From Deferribacteres bacterium (GTDB taxonomy: Bacteria > Zhuqueibacterota > Zhuqueibacteria > Zhuqueibacterales > Geothermadaptataceae), in contig JACKDF010000005.1 in the NCBI GenBank assembly GCA_020633655.1, positions 248,001-312,000 of the forward strand: 64,000 bases of DNA. The letters are read 5' to 3'. A program made the translations under genes and the position numbers. Below are positions 52,381-61,028 of the stretch, piece after piece (within the stretch, counting starts at the first letter, position 1; each line of letters begins with the position of its first letter). The notes beneath the pieces were generated by a model. It did not search any database. It worked only from the letters and a program-made list of their open reading frames with translations, and was not told the origin of the DNA.

Positions 52381-53130
52381 ATGCCAAAAACACGTGAGTA
52401 CACCGCCCAATTTCGATTTTATGAAGAGCTCAACGATTTCCTGCCAAAGGAAAAACGTAAAAGGATTTTTAGCTTCGAGTTCAACGGTAATCCGGGTATC
52501 AAGGATCCCATTGAAGCCCTTGGTGTGCCGCACACCGAGGTTGATCTCATTCTGGTCAATGGTGCCTCCGTCGGTTTTCATTACCAGTTGCAGAATGATG
52601 ATTTTGTTTCGGTTTATCCGGTTTTTGAGAGTCTGGACATTAGCCCGATTGCCGTTCTGCGTGAAAAACCCTTGCGCCGCACAGCCTTTGTTCTCGATGT
52701 TCACTTAGGCAAGCTGGCTCGTCTTCTCCGCCTCCTGGGTTTTGATGTCAAATATGAAAATAACTATGATGATCCAGAAATCGTGCAAATTTCTGTAGCA
52801 GAAAATCGAATCATTCTCACCAGAGATCGTCGACTGCTCTTCGCAAAGGCTGTAACGCATGGTTATTGGGTGCGTTCCACCAATGCAATGCAGCAGGTCG
52901 ATGAAGTGCTCAACCGTTTTGATCTTCGCGATTGTATCGCCCCTTTTCACCGTTGTATCGTCTGTAATGGTGAAATTCATCCGGTCAACAAAAAATTAAT
53001 TCAACACCGTTTGCAACCGAAAACCATTCGCTATTTTGACGAATTTTTTCGTTGTCAGCGATGCGATCGAATTTACTGGCAGGGTTCTCATTTCCTGAAA
53101 ATTCAAGAAAAGCTTGCGCAATTACTCTAA
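52381..53130 (+). CDS. Mut7-C RNase domain protein with ubiquitin-like N-terminus
   Basis: The 249-residue protein has an N-terminal ubiquitin/ThiS-like segment (about residues 5-85, ending DDFVSVYPVFE). A Mut7-C PIN-like domain follows, with FVLDVHLGKLARLLRLLGFD near residue 103 and RIILTRDRRLLFAK near residue 140. A four-Cys zinc ribbon comes last (RCIVCNGE and FRCQRCDRIYW). PIN-like Mut7-C domains are thought to cut RNA. The ATG at 52381 is chosen because it begins the conserved PKTREYTAQFRFYEEL; no strong ribosome site is seen. Confidence 0.88.
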   Translation: MPKTREYTAQFRFYEELNDFLPKEKRKRIFSFEFNGNPGIKDPIEALGVPHTEVDLILVNGASVGFHYQLQNDDFVSVYPVFESLDISPIAVLREKPLRRTAFVLDVHLGKLARLLRLLGFDVKYENNYDDPEIVQISVAENRIILTRDRRLLFAKAVTHGYWVRSTNAMQQVDEVLNRFDLRDCIAPFHRCIVCNGEIHPVNKKLIQHRLQPKTIRYFDEFFRCQRCDRIYWQGSHFLKIQEKLAQLL

Positions 53131-53215
53131 CCCGCCTTCTTTGCCATTCGAAAACTTTAAATTGCATGTTAACAAACTTAATGTTAGTTTTAATAAATTT
53201 TTATATTGTATCCTT

Positions 53216-53305
53216 TAGTCTGCTTTATTCACAAACACCGGGATTGGGCAGGGGATATCCCCTGACTATCGTTCCATTGAGCATTTCATGAATAAAGCAG
53301 GTTAG
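53216..53305. repeat. Palindromic repeat, family R1 (copy B)
   Basis: TTAGTCTGCTTTATTCACAA at the left and CATGAATAAAGCAGGTTAG at the right form the terminal inverted repeat, with core GGGGATATCCCC and the TTGAGCATTT block. This is the best-preserved copy. It lies upstream of the cytochrome c gene. Confidence 0.85.
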
Positions 53306-53341
53306 TCCAATTTTTATTTAGTATAGTGGAGATTCTGCATT

Positions 53342-54331
53342 ATGAAAAAATTATTTTTGGTTTTAGGCAGTCTTGTGTTGTTACTCGTGCTTGTGGTGAT
53401 CGCAGGCCTTGTTTATTTGCAAGTTGGTTTTCCAAAGGTAAGTCCGGCACCAAACATGACAATTGAACAGACACCGGAGCGTCTCGCACGGGGTGAATAT
53501 CTCACGAAACATGTCACTATGTGCCTGGATTGTCATTCGGACAAGAACCAGGCCTATTTTTCGCAACCTTTGGTCCCGGGAACAGAAGGCAAAGGCGGCA
53601 ATCCGTTTCCCGGTGTGCCGGGCACCTTGTACGTTCCGAACATCACACCTGCTGCTCTATCAAACTGGACAGATGGTGAAATTCTGCGTGCAATTACGGC
53701 TGGTGTGGACAAAGATGGACGCCCTCTTGCCCCGATGATGCCATATACCATGTACAGTCATTTAACCCGGGAAGATGCTGAAGCGATTGTGGCCTACATA
53801 CGCACGCTTCCTGCAATCCAAAATGAAAAGCCAATTCCGGAGCCAAGTATGAATTTCCCGCTAAACCTCATTTTTCGAACGATTCCAAAAGATGCCGATC
53901 CCTGGAAAAAGCCGAATCCCGAGGACAAGGTTGCTGTCGGGAATTATCTCACACAAGTCGGCGGCTGTGAGCATTGCCACACACCCTTTGAAAACGGACA
54001 ACTCGTTGAAAATATGAAGTTCGCGGGCGGCCAGGAGTTTTCCAGCCCTGAATGGGGTACGGTACGCTCTGCTAATATTACCCCGGAGGAAGAAACAGGT
54101 ATTGGTGGCTGGGATGAAGAAGACTTTATTGGCATGTTTAAAACCTTTGCGGATTCCAGCGGCCGGCATATCACATACAATAAAGGTGAAATGCAGACGG
54201 AGATGCCGTGGACGCACTATGCTGGCATGACCAATGACGATTTGAGTGCCATATATGCATATTTACGCACAGTAAAACCAATCTCTCATGAGGTGAAGAA
54301 ATTTACACCCCCCTCAGTGCTAACCAAATAG
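53342..54331 (+). CDS. Membrane-anchored di-heme cytochrome c
   Basis: This 329-residue protein has an N-terminal anchor (about residues 5-27) and two haem sites: CLDCH (C61, C64, H65) and CEHCH (C209, C212, H213). Each domain has a Met-rich loop for the sixth ligand (APMMPYTMYSHLT and TEMPWTHYAGMT). It resembles periplasmic di-heme c-type carriers that feed terminal oxidases or dehydrogenases. Its haem attachment would use the maturation system whose genes begin at 62593. A GGAG site lies before the ATG. No partner dehydrogenase is adjacent. Confidence 0.92.
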   Translation: MKKLFLVLGSLVLLLVLVVIAGLVYLQVGFPKVSPAPNMTIEQTPERLARGEYLTKHVTMCLDCHSDKNQAYFSQPLVPGTEGKGGNPFPGVPGTLYVPNITPAALSNWTDGEILRAITAGVDKDGRPLAPMMPYTMYSHLTREDAEAIVAYIRTLPAIQNEKPIPEPSMNFPLNLIFRTIPKDADPWKKPNPEDKVAVGNYLTQVGGCEHCHTPFENGQLVENMKFAGGQEFSSPEWGTVRSANITPEEETGIGGWDEEDFIGMFKTFADSSGRHITYNKGEMQTEMPWTHYAGMTNDDLSAIYAYLRTVKPISHEVKKFTPPSVLTK

Positions 54332-54580
54332 CACTGTTTTCGCTGGTATTCTGCCTGGCGGATCTTTTCACAATTTTTCCCTATGGATTCGGCCGGGCAG
54401 AGCCTTCTTAAAATTTACCGCAAAGATCGAATAACAAGAACTGTTTCTATGCTCATTTTTATCCGGTGAATTATCGGGTTTGCTTGCAAAATGTTTGCAT
54501 CCTGTTGTGAAAGCAATTATTTTCAGTGCAAATGAATAATGAGTAAATCGTTGTGAACCAATCTATAACGGGGCTTTAAA

Positions 54581-55381
54581 ATGTGGAAAATATTCCTTCG
54601 GATTTATCTTTTGCCCGCCGCTTTTTTTTTAACTTTTCTCGATTGCTCCAATACTCCTCAACCTGAAAATGTGTTTGCCTCTGTTTTTAACCAGTATGCA
54701 GTCGAAGGTACGTTTGTCATGCAGGAATTGCATGCGAATAAGACATATTTTTATAACAAAAACCGTTCGAGTATCCGTTTTATACCGGCATCGACATTTA
54801 AAATTTTGAATTCTTTGATTGCGCTGGAAACGGGTGCCATTGTGGATACAAATGTCATTATCAAGTGGGACGGGATTGAGCGAAGTATTAAGCCGTGGAA
54901 CCGTGACCATAACATGCGTACAGCAATACAAGTCTCTGCCGTCTGGTTTTATCAGGAACTGGCACGTAGAATTGGGGAAGAGCGAATGCAGGATTTTGTG
55001 AACAAAGCAGACTACGGCAATAAAGACATCAGCGGTGCTATTGATCTGTTTTGGTTAGACGGCGGGTTACGCATCAGTGCACAAGAGCAGGTGCACTTTT
55101 TAAAAAAGTTGTATGAGAATAACCTACCGTTCTCACCACCTGTGCTCGCGAAAGTGAAGGATATACTTGTCGTCGATAAGGGCCCTGATTATGTTTTGCG
55201 TGCGAAAACCGGCTGGGGTGGCGACGCTAAGCCGCAAATCGGGTGGTATGTTGGCTATCTTGAAAAAGGGAGTGAAGTCTATTTCTTTGCCTTGAACATT
55301 GATATTAACAAGGATGAGGATAGCAAAGCACGTGTAGGGATTGTCCGTAAAATTTTTCATGATTTACGACTTTTGGAATAA
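54581..55381 (+). CDS. Class D beta-lactamase
   Basis: This 266-residue protein has all OXA-type motifs: STFK with S71 and K74, SAV at 119-121, YGN at 145-147, and KTGWGG with K209. The WDGIERSIKPWNRDHN stretch near residues 105 is also typical. The enzyme hydrolyses penicillin-type beta-lactams through an acyl-serine and a carboxylated lysine. A hydrophobic N-terminus ends FLDC, which would be an atypical lipobox. No mobile element or other resistance gene is nearby, so it appears to be an intrinsic chromosomal enzyme. Confidence 0.93.
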   Translation: MWKIFLRIYLLPAAFFLTFLDCSNTPQPENVFASVFNQYAVEGTFVMQELHANKTYFYNKNRSSIRFIPASTFKILNSLIALETGAIVDTNVIIKWDGIERSIKPWNRDHNMRTAIQVSAVWFYQELARRIGEERMQDFVNKADYGNKDISGAIDLFWLDGGLRISAQEQVHFLKKLYENNLPFSPPVLAKVKDILVVDKGPDYVLRAKTGWGGDAKPQIGWYVGYLEKGSEVYFFALNIDINKDEDSKARVGIVRKIFHDLRLLE

Positions 55382-55491
55382 ATTCCCTTGAACAGCAAGA
55401 CCGAATACCGTTTTTACCGTGTGAACACTTAATAGTGGATTGAGAAGTTATTCTTCATCGAGATGAATTTGCGATTTTAGAAAGGATTATC

Positions 55492-56403
55492 ATGCATGTA
55501 CCACAAATAGAAATGTCTCCAAATGGGCCGGGCATGTCTCGTATTGCCATTGGATTCTGGCGTTTGATGGAGTGGAAATTTACGCCATCAGAGATCGTAA
55601 AACTGGTTGAACAGTCCCTGGAGCTGGGCATAACAACCACAGATCATGCCAGTATTTATGGTGGATATCGCTGTGAAAAGGAGTTTGGCAAGGCGTTGCA
55701 GCTTGCTCCTGGTTTAAGAGATAAAATCCAGATTGTTACGAAATGCGGTATTGAAACCAGGTGTGAAGCAAAGCCGCAAAATGCCCTTGGTCATTACGAT
55801 ACACGCACAGCGGTTATAATTGAAACTGCGGAACGCTCGTTGAAAAATTTTGGCATCGATTGCATCGACCTGCTGCTGGTTCACCGCCCGGATCCCTTGA
55901 TGGATGCGGATGCAGTGGCGGAAGCCTTCATGCATTTGCGACAGGAAGGGAAGGTGTTGCATTTTGGTGTATCCAATTTCACGCCCTCGCAATTTAATCT
56001 CCTGCAATCCCGCCTTGATTTTTCCCTGGTGACAAACCAGGTAGAGATTTCACCCCTCAAATTTGAGGTTATGCACGATGGAACCCTTGACCAATGCCAA
56101 CAACTTCGCATTGTGCCACAGGCGTGGTCTCCGTTTGCCGGCGGCGCTTTCTTTACTGGTAAGAGTGAACAGGCAATTCGCGTACGGGACGAATGCAATA
56201 AAATCGCTCAAGAAATTGGTACGGATGGTATCGATCAGGTTGCTCTGGCATGGTTACTCGAGCATCCTGCACGAATTCAACCGGTTTTAGGAACAGGAAA
56301 AATTGAACGTATAAAAAGTGCTGCTCGTGCCTGTTCATTGGATTTAAGCCGACAGCAATGGTTTCGCATTTGGGTTGCATCGAAAGGGCATGGTGTGCCG
56401 TAA
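55492..56403 (+). CDS. Aldo/keto reductase (YdhF-like)
   Basis: The 303-residue TIM-barrel protein has the AKR pattern: TTDHASIYGGYRCEKEFGKA with catalytic Asp and Tyr near residues 43-50, QIVTKCGIE with Lys near 83, and DLLLVHRPDPLMDADAVAEA with His near 125. The late LGTGKIERIKSAARACSLDL is the NADPH-binding end. It would reduce aldehydes or ketones with NADPH. AAAGGAT lies before the ATG. Substrate unknown. Confidence 0.92.
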   Translation: MHVPQIEMSPNGPGMSRIAIGFWRLMEWKFTPSEIVKLVEQSLELGITTTDHASIYGGYRCEKEFGKALQLAPGLRDKIQIVTKCGIETRCEAKPQNALGHYDTRTAVIIETAERSLKNFGIDCIDLLLVHRPDPLMDADAVAEAFMHLRQEGKVLHFGVSNFTPSQFNLLQSRLDFSLVTNQVEISPLKFEVMHDGTLDQCQQLRIVPQAWSPFAGGAFFTGKSEQAIRVRDECNKIAQEIGTDGIDQVALAWLLEHPARIQPVLGTGKIERIKSAARACSLDLSRQQWFRIWVASKGHGVP

Positions 56404-56544
56404 CCACATAAAATGCCATGCACTTTATTTTAAATATATCCCTCAATTCAAGAGCCGATACGCTTTTCGACTTGAAGTTTGTGAGTTTTCCCCTGGCAAC
56501 CTCCCTCTTGACTGATAATAGATTATTGACTATATTGCTACCTG

Positions 56545-56570
56545 AGTGGCCCACCGGCCACTTTCTTTTT
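56545..56570 (+). terminator. Rho-independent terminator after the aldo/keto reductase
   Basis: AGTGGCC and GGCCACT form a 7-bp stem with CACC loop, followed by TTCTTTTT. It lies 140 nt after the stop at 56403 and just before mtaB. Confidence 0.85.
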
Positions 56571-56609
56571 ATAGTCTCATTTGAATTGAAATAGTAAAGA
56601 AATATACAG

Positions 56610-57950
56610 TTGGAACAAGGTTTAAAAGCTTCATTTTATACGTTCGGCTGCCGTTTGAATCAGGCAGAAACGGCGCTTATCAGCAATACATTTTCGAAGG
56701 CGGATTATGATGTTGTTGATATTGCAGATCAGGCTGATGTTTGCGTGATCAATTCCTGTACAGTGACCGCAAAGGCAGATGCGGATTGCCGACAACTTGT
56801 GCGTAAAGTGCTGCGGAAAAATCCGGAGACGTTTATTGCTGTTGTCGGTTGTTATTCGCAGACATCTTCAGATCGATTGCGTGAGATCGAGGGCATTGAT
56901 TTGATCGTTGGTTCCAACGATAAAATGAACGTTTTGCAGTACATCGAAACGCCCGCAAAAAGACCTGAGCCTATCGTCGTCCTTAATAAATTATCCCGCC
57001 AACCCTTCACAATAGAAAATACGGGTACCGAGCTTCCCACCACGCGTGCTAATATTAAAATTCAGGACGGCTGTAATTTTATGTGCAGTTTTTGTGTGGT
57101 GCCTTTTGCCCGGGGACGTGCAAGGAGCCGCGCATTTTGGGATATTCAGCGGGAAGCCATTGAATTGACTGAAGCCGGATACAAAGAACTCGTTATAACC
57201 GGTGTCAACATCGGGACGTACGAATTCGAAGGAAAGAAATTTCTTGATGTCGTGAAGATGCTTTTATCCGTTCCCGCCCTGAAACGATTGCGAATCAGCA
57301 GTATCGAACCAGCAACGCTGGACGAAGAAATATTTGATCTCATGCGCGAAAATGAAAAACTTTGCAACCACTTGCATCTCCCACTGCAAAGCGGTTCCGA
57401 TAAAGTATTGCGCGATATGAAACGTCATTATAGCCAGGATGAATTCTTGCGTTTTATCGAGCTTGGTGCAGCTAAAGTGCCGGACATAATGATCGCAACG
57501 GATATCATCGCAGGCTTTCCAACGGAAACAAAACAGGATTTTGAAGAGACGTGTACGGTTTTAAGCGATTCTCCATTGACCTACGCACACATCTTTAATT
57601 ATTCCGATCGCAAGGGAACAGCGTCGTCACATTTGCAAAACAAAGTTGATCCGGCTACAAAAAAAATGCGAAGTAAAATTTTGCATGCACTTTCGGAAGA
57701 GAAGAAAACAGTTTTTTACAAAAGATTTATTGGCCAAATACTGCGCGTTTTAACAGAGGAAAAAGACGCTGAAGGCCGGTGGACGGGATACGCGGACAAT
57801 TATATAAAAGTCAAAATAGAAAACTCATTGAATGTGCAGGCAAATCAATTTGTAAATGTAAAAATACACGAAGTCGGTGGTGAATTTGCCATTGGTCAAA
57901 CCATCGCAACAAAGCGTCATAAGAAGAAACAGGATATGGTAGGTGTGTGA
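56610..57950 (+). CDS. mtaB: tRNA (N6-threonylcarbamoyladenosine 37) methylthiotransferase MtaB
   Basis: This 446-residue radical-SAM methylthiotransferase has the first cluster cysteines in YTFGCRLNQAE, NSCTVTAKAD and VVGCYSQ, and the radical SAM motif CNFMCSFCVVPFARGR near residue 150. The FGCRLNQAE/NSCTVT combination is the MtaB type rather than MiaB. It converts t6A to ms2t6A at position 37 of tRNAs reading ANN codons. A C-terminal TRAM domain is present. The start is the TTG at 56610, the only start before the conserved ASFYTFGC. Confidence 0.93.
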   Translation: MEQGLKASFYTFGCRLNQAETALISNTFSKADYDVVDIADQADVCVINSCTVTAKADADCRQLVRKVLRKNPETFIAVVGCYSQTSSDRLREIEGIDLIVGSNDKMNVLQYIETPAKRPEPIVVLNKLSRQPFTIENTGTELPTTRANIKIQDGCNFMCSFCVVPFARGRARSRAFWDIQREAIELTEAGYKELVITGVNIGTYEFEGKKFLDVVKMLLSVPALKRLRISSIEPATLDEEIFDLMRENEKLCNHLHLPLQSGSDKVLRDMKRHYSQDEFLRFIELGAAKVPDIMIATDIIAGFPTETKQDFEETCTVLSDSPLTYAHIFNYSDRKGTASSHLQNKVDPATKKMRSKILHALSEEKKTVFYKRFIGQILRVLTEEKDAEGRWTGYADNYIKVKIENSLNVQANQFVNVKIHEVGGEFAIGQTIATKRHKKKQDMVGV

Positions 57951-58000
57951 TGTCCCTCTATGGCTTGTTGAAAAATTTGAAGTGAAAAGTATACAAGAAT

Positions 58001-59341
58001 ATGAAAAACATTTATCTTGAAACATATGGTTGTCAAATGAACGAATATGATTCAGAGCTTATTCGTTCAATTTTAGCCAAGAATCAATACCAAATCGTCA
58101 ACTCTCAGGAAGATGCACAGGTTGTCTTACTCAATACTTGTGCAATTCGGGAGAATGCCCATCAGAAAATTTTTCATCGCCTGGATGAATTGAAAGGCAT
58201 GAAAAGGCGTGGTGAAGTCGAAGCCGTTGGTGTGCTGGGTTGTATGGCGCAGAGCTTGCGAAAGGACCTGGCTGACCGCTCACCCATCGTCGATATTGTT
58301 GCGGGGCCGGACAGCTATAAAAAATTGCCAAATTTGCTGAAAGCGGTTTTCGAATCGGCGTCGAAGGGTTACGATTTTTCGCTTTCTGAATTTGAAACCT
58401 ATGCAGATATAACACCGAAACGAATAGCTGGTGTTAATGCCTGGCTTGCAATCATGCGCGGATGTGATAACTTTTGCACATTCTGCGTTGTGCCCTATAC
58501 TCGTGGACGGGAGCGAAGCCGGACTGTGGAAAGTGTGCTTAACGAAGCCCACCGTATTGAAAGTGAGGGATTTAAGCAGGTCACTATTTTAGGACAGAAT
58601 GTCAATTCCTATAAATCCGATGGGAATGATTTTGCCGATTTGATGCAGACGCTTGCAACGGAAACCAGTATTCCCCGAATTCGTTTTACCTCACCCCATC
58701 CGAAAGATTTTCCCCGCCGTCTGTTGCACGTAATAGCCGATAACCCAAGTTTGTGCAAACAGATTCATTTGCCACTGCAGGCTGGAAATGATGACGTTTT
58801 ACAAAGGATGAACCGCACTTATACCAAAAAAGAATTTTACACGCTTGTGGATGAAATTCGTAAAATCATACCCGATGTCGCGTTGACAACAGATGTGATC
58901 GTTGGCTTTTCTGGTGAGACAGAAGCACAGTTCGAGGATACATTTGAAGTAATGCAAAATGTGCGTTTCGATTCCGCTTTCATTTTCAAATACAGCGAGC
59001 GTAAAAATACGATTGCCTCACGGAAAATACCCGACGATGTGCCGGAACATGCCAAAACGGAACGAATTGTACGACTGAATGAGCTGCAGCGACGTATCTC
59101 CAACGAGATCAACCAAACAGAAATCGGCAAAAAAGCAACTGTCCTTATTGAATCGCAGAGTAAAAAAGATGCAAACCAATGGTTAGGACGCACGGACCAG
59201 AACAAAGGTGTGGTCTTCTCTGCAGAAGCGAAAAAGCCCGGCGATTTTGTTGATGTGGAGATAATCAGAGCCACGACAAATACCTTGATTGGTGAAATGA
59301 TTCCTCAGAAAAAACGCAGTTTGAACTTGCTTTCCTTGTAA
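58001..59341 (+). CDS. miaB: tRNA-2-methylthio-N6-dimethylallyladenosine synthase MiaB
   Basis: This 446-residue radical-SAM protein has ETYGCQMNEYDSE, LLNTCAIRENAHQK and VLGCMAQ for the auxiliary cluster and CDNFCTFCVVPYTRGRERSR for the radical SAM cluster, the MiaB signature. It adds a methylthio group to i6A at tRNA position 37. The C-terminal TRAM domain is intact. It starts 50 nt after mtaB, so the two tRNA-37 modifiers are probably one transcript. Confidence 0.95.
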   Translation: MKNIYLETYGCQMNEYDSELIRSILAKNQYQIVNSQEDAQVVLLNTCAIRENAHQKIFHRLDELKGMKRRGEVEAVGVLGCMAQSLRKDLADRSPIVDIVAGPDSYKKLPNLLKAVFESASKGYDFSLSEFETYADITPKRIAGVNAWLAIMRGCDNFCTFCVVPYTRGRERSRTVESVLNEAHRIESEGFKQVTILGQNVNSYKSDGNDFADLMQTLATETSIPRIRFTSPHPKDFPRRLLHVIADNPSLCKQIHLPLQAGNDDVLQRMNRTYTKKEFYTLVDEIRKIIPDVALTTDVIVGFSGETEAQFEDTFEVMQNVRFDSAFIFKYSERKNTIASRKIPDDVPEHAKTERIVRLNELQRRISNEINQTEIGKKATVLIESQSKKDANQWLGRTDQNKGVVFSAEAKKPGDFVDVEIIRATTNTLIGEMIPQKKRSLNLLSL

Positions 59342-59362
59342 AGTTAAACAAAGGACTTGATT

Positions 59363-60529
59363 GTGCCATCCCCGGATGTCTACGATTTTTTCGATTATAA
59401 TGGATTACTAAACGACGAAGAGCGCCAGGTAAGGGATGGCGTTCGTGAATTTGTTCAGGCAGAAATTCAACCAATCATCCGCGATTACTATCGAAAAGGT
59501 GAGTTCCCGCGCCACCTTGCTGAACCTATTGGCGAAATGGGTTTGTTGGGAGCAAATCTCCACGGTTACGAGTGCCCGGGTCTGAATAACGTTGCCTACG
59601 GTTTACTTATGGCTGAATTGGAATACTGTGATAGTGGGATTCGCAGTTTTGCCAGTGTGCAGGGTTCATTGGTTATGTATCCGATTTTTACTTTTGGATC
59701 CGAAAAGCAGAAGCAAAAGTATTTACCGAGATTGGCGGCCGGGCAAATAATTGGTTGCTTTGGACTCACCGAACCAGATTATGGATCTGATCCTGGTGGA
59801 ATGACTACAAGGGCTGAAAAGGTGAGTGGTGGTTATAAATTGAACGGTCGCAAAATGTGGATCACCAACGCATCGCTTGCAGATATTGCGGTGGTTTGGG
59901 CCAAGCTGGATGGTGTAGTTCGCGGATTTCTTGTCGAAAAAGGCACACCCGGTTTCGTAGCGAAACCTATGCATGGCAAACTTTCCTTACGCGCTTCGGA
60001 TACATCCGAAATTTTAATGGACGATTGTCTTGTGCCCGAGAATGCAATTTTGCCGGATTCGGAAGGATTGAAATCTCCGTTATCCTGCCTAACGCAGGCA
60101 CGTTATGGCATTGCCTGGGGTGTGATGGGAGCTGCCCTGGCTTGTTTTCATGAGTCGCTGGAATATGCCAAAGGTCGAATTATGTTTAATAAACCAATTG
60201 CAGGATTCCAATTGACGCAAAACAAATTTGCTTATATGATGAGCGAAATCACAAAAATGCAGTTGCTTTTGCTGCAACTCGGCCGGTTGAAGGATGCTGG
60301 AAAAATGCATCATGCCCAGGTTAGTATGGCCAAACGGAATAACTGCCAGCATGCATTGGAAATCGCTCGCATGGGACGGGAAATTTTAGGTGCAAATGGT
60401 ATTATGGATGATTATGTTTGTATGCGTCATGCAGCAAATCTCGAAACGGTGAAGACTTATGAAGGCACCCACGAAATTCATACCCTTGTTCTCGGCCAGT
60501 CGGCGACTGGTATTGCAGCATACAAATAA
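59363..60529 (+). CDS. gcdH: Glutaryl-CoA dehydrogenase-like acyl-CoA dehydrogenase
   Basis: This 388-residue flavoprotein closely follows the human glutaryl-CoA dehydrogenase layout: GIRSFASVQGSLVMYPIF with the substrate-binding Arg, GCFGLTEPDYGSDPGGMTTR, MWITNASLADIAVVWAKLDG, YGIAWGVMGAALACF and the catalytic Glu in TYEGTHEIHTLVLGQSATG. It would oxidise and decarboxylate glutaryl-CoA to crotonyl-CoA, with FAD and ETF. The GTG at 59363 is preferred to TTG at 59357 because AAGGA then sits 7 nt away. The substrate is likely but not proven. Confidence 0.87.
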   Translation: MPSPDVYDFFDYNGLLNDEERQVRDGVREFVQAEIQPIIRDYYRKGEFPRHLAEPIGEMGLLGANLHGYECPGLNNVAYGLLMAELEYCDSGIRSFASVQGSLVMYPIFTFGSEKQKQKYLPRLAAGQIIGCFGLTEPDYGSDPGGMTTRAEKVSGGYKLNGRKMWITNASLADIAVVWAKLDGVVRGFLVEKGTPGFVAKPMHGKLSLRASDTSEILMDDCLVPENAILPDSEGLKSPLSCLTQARYGIAWGVMGAALACFHESLEYAKGRIMFNKPIAGFQLTQNKFAYMMSEITKMQLLLLQLGRLKDAGKMHHAQVSMAKRNNCQHALEIARMGREILGANGIMDDYVCMRHAANLETVKTYEGTHEIHTLVLGQSATGIAAYK

Positions 60530-60601
60530 ATTGATGGAATTGGAATTTTAGCTTTTTGATTTTCAAAGATTATTGATACATTTATAAAAGGATTTTATAA
60601 A

Positions 60602-60997
60602 ATGTTAGAAGTCGATCAGAGAAGAAAAGCATTGAATTTCGGGCAGAAACTCGAAATTATCGTTCGCCTGATAAACAGGCAGTCTCTACTGCCATTTTTC
60701 GATACGCTCGATTCGTCAGAATTGGTGGATGCTCATAATTTTTTGTGGGATACCATGCTAACGATTCACAGTCGTACGCAATCGCACGAATTCCGACGGG
60801 ATGAAGTTACAAAAAAAATGATATCCTCAGCGCAATATCAAAAAATGCAGGGTTGCGATCTGCGAATTGATTATTGCAAAGGCGTTGAATGTATCTGGTC
60901 GAATCCCGAATGTGCAGGTAAAAAAATCAAAGCGAATTTGGATATAATAGCACAACAAATTATGAAGTATTTCAATCAAGCGGAAATACGGAATTGA
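60602..60997 (+). CDS. Hypothetical small protein with a C-terminal Cys cluster
   Basis: The 131-residue soluble protein is rich in helices. Near residues 85-105 it has four cysteines in order C-x6-C-x4-C-x6-C (CDLRIDYCKGVECIWSNPEC), which might bind a metal or form disulfides. I do not recognise the family. AAAGGA lies before the ATG. It sits between gcdH and rny on the same strand with short gaps, and may be co-transcribed. Confidence 0.65.
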   Translation: MLEVDQRRKALNFGQKLEIIVRLINRQSLLPFFDTLDSSELVDAHNFLWDTMLTIHSRTQSHEFRRDEVTKKMISSAQYQKMQGCDLRIDYCKGVECIWSNPECAGKKIKANLDIIAQQIMKYFNQAEIRN

Positions 60998-61028
60998 TTT
61001 TGAATTTTAGACAGCTCGAAAGATAAAT

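Noticed and set aside
8151..53305. R1 elements as a CRISPR array
   Set aside because: Copies are kilobases apart, are palindromic over their full length and lack spacers or cas genes.
54581..55381. Mobile resistance island around the beta-lactamase
   Set aside because: No integron, insertion sequence or other resistance gene is seen in the flanking genes.
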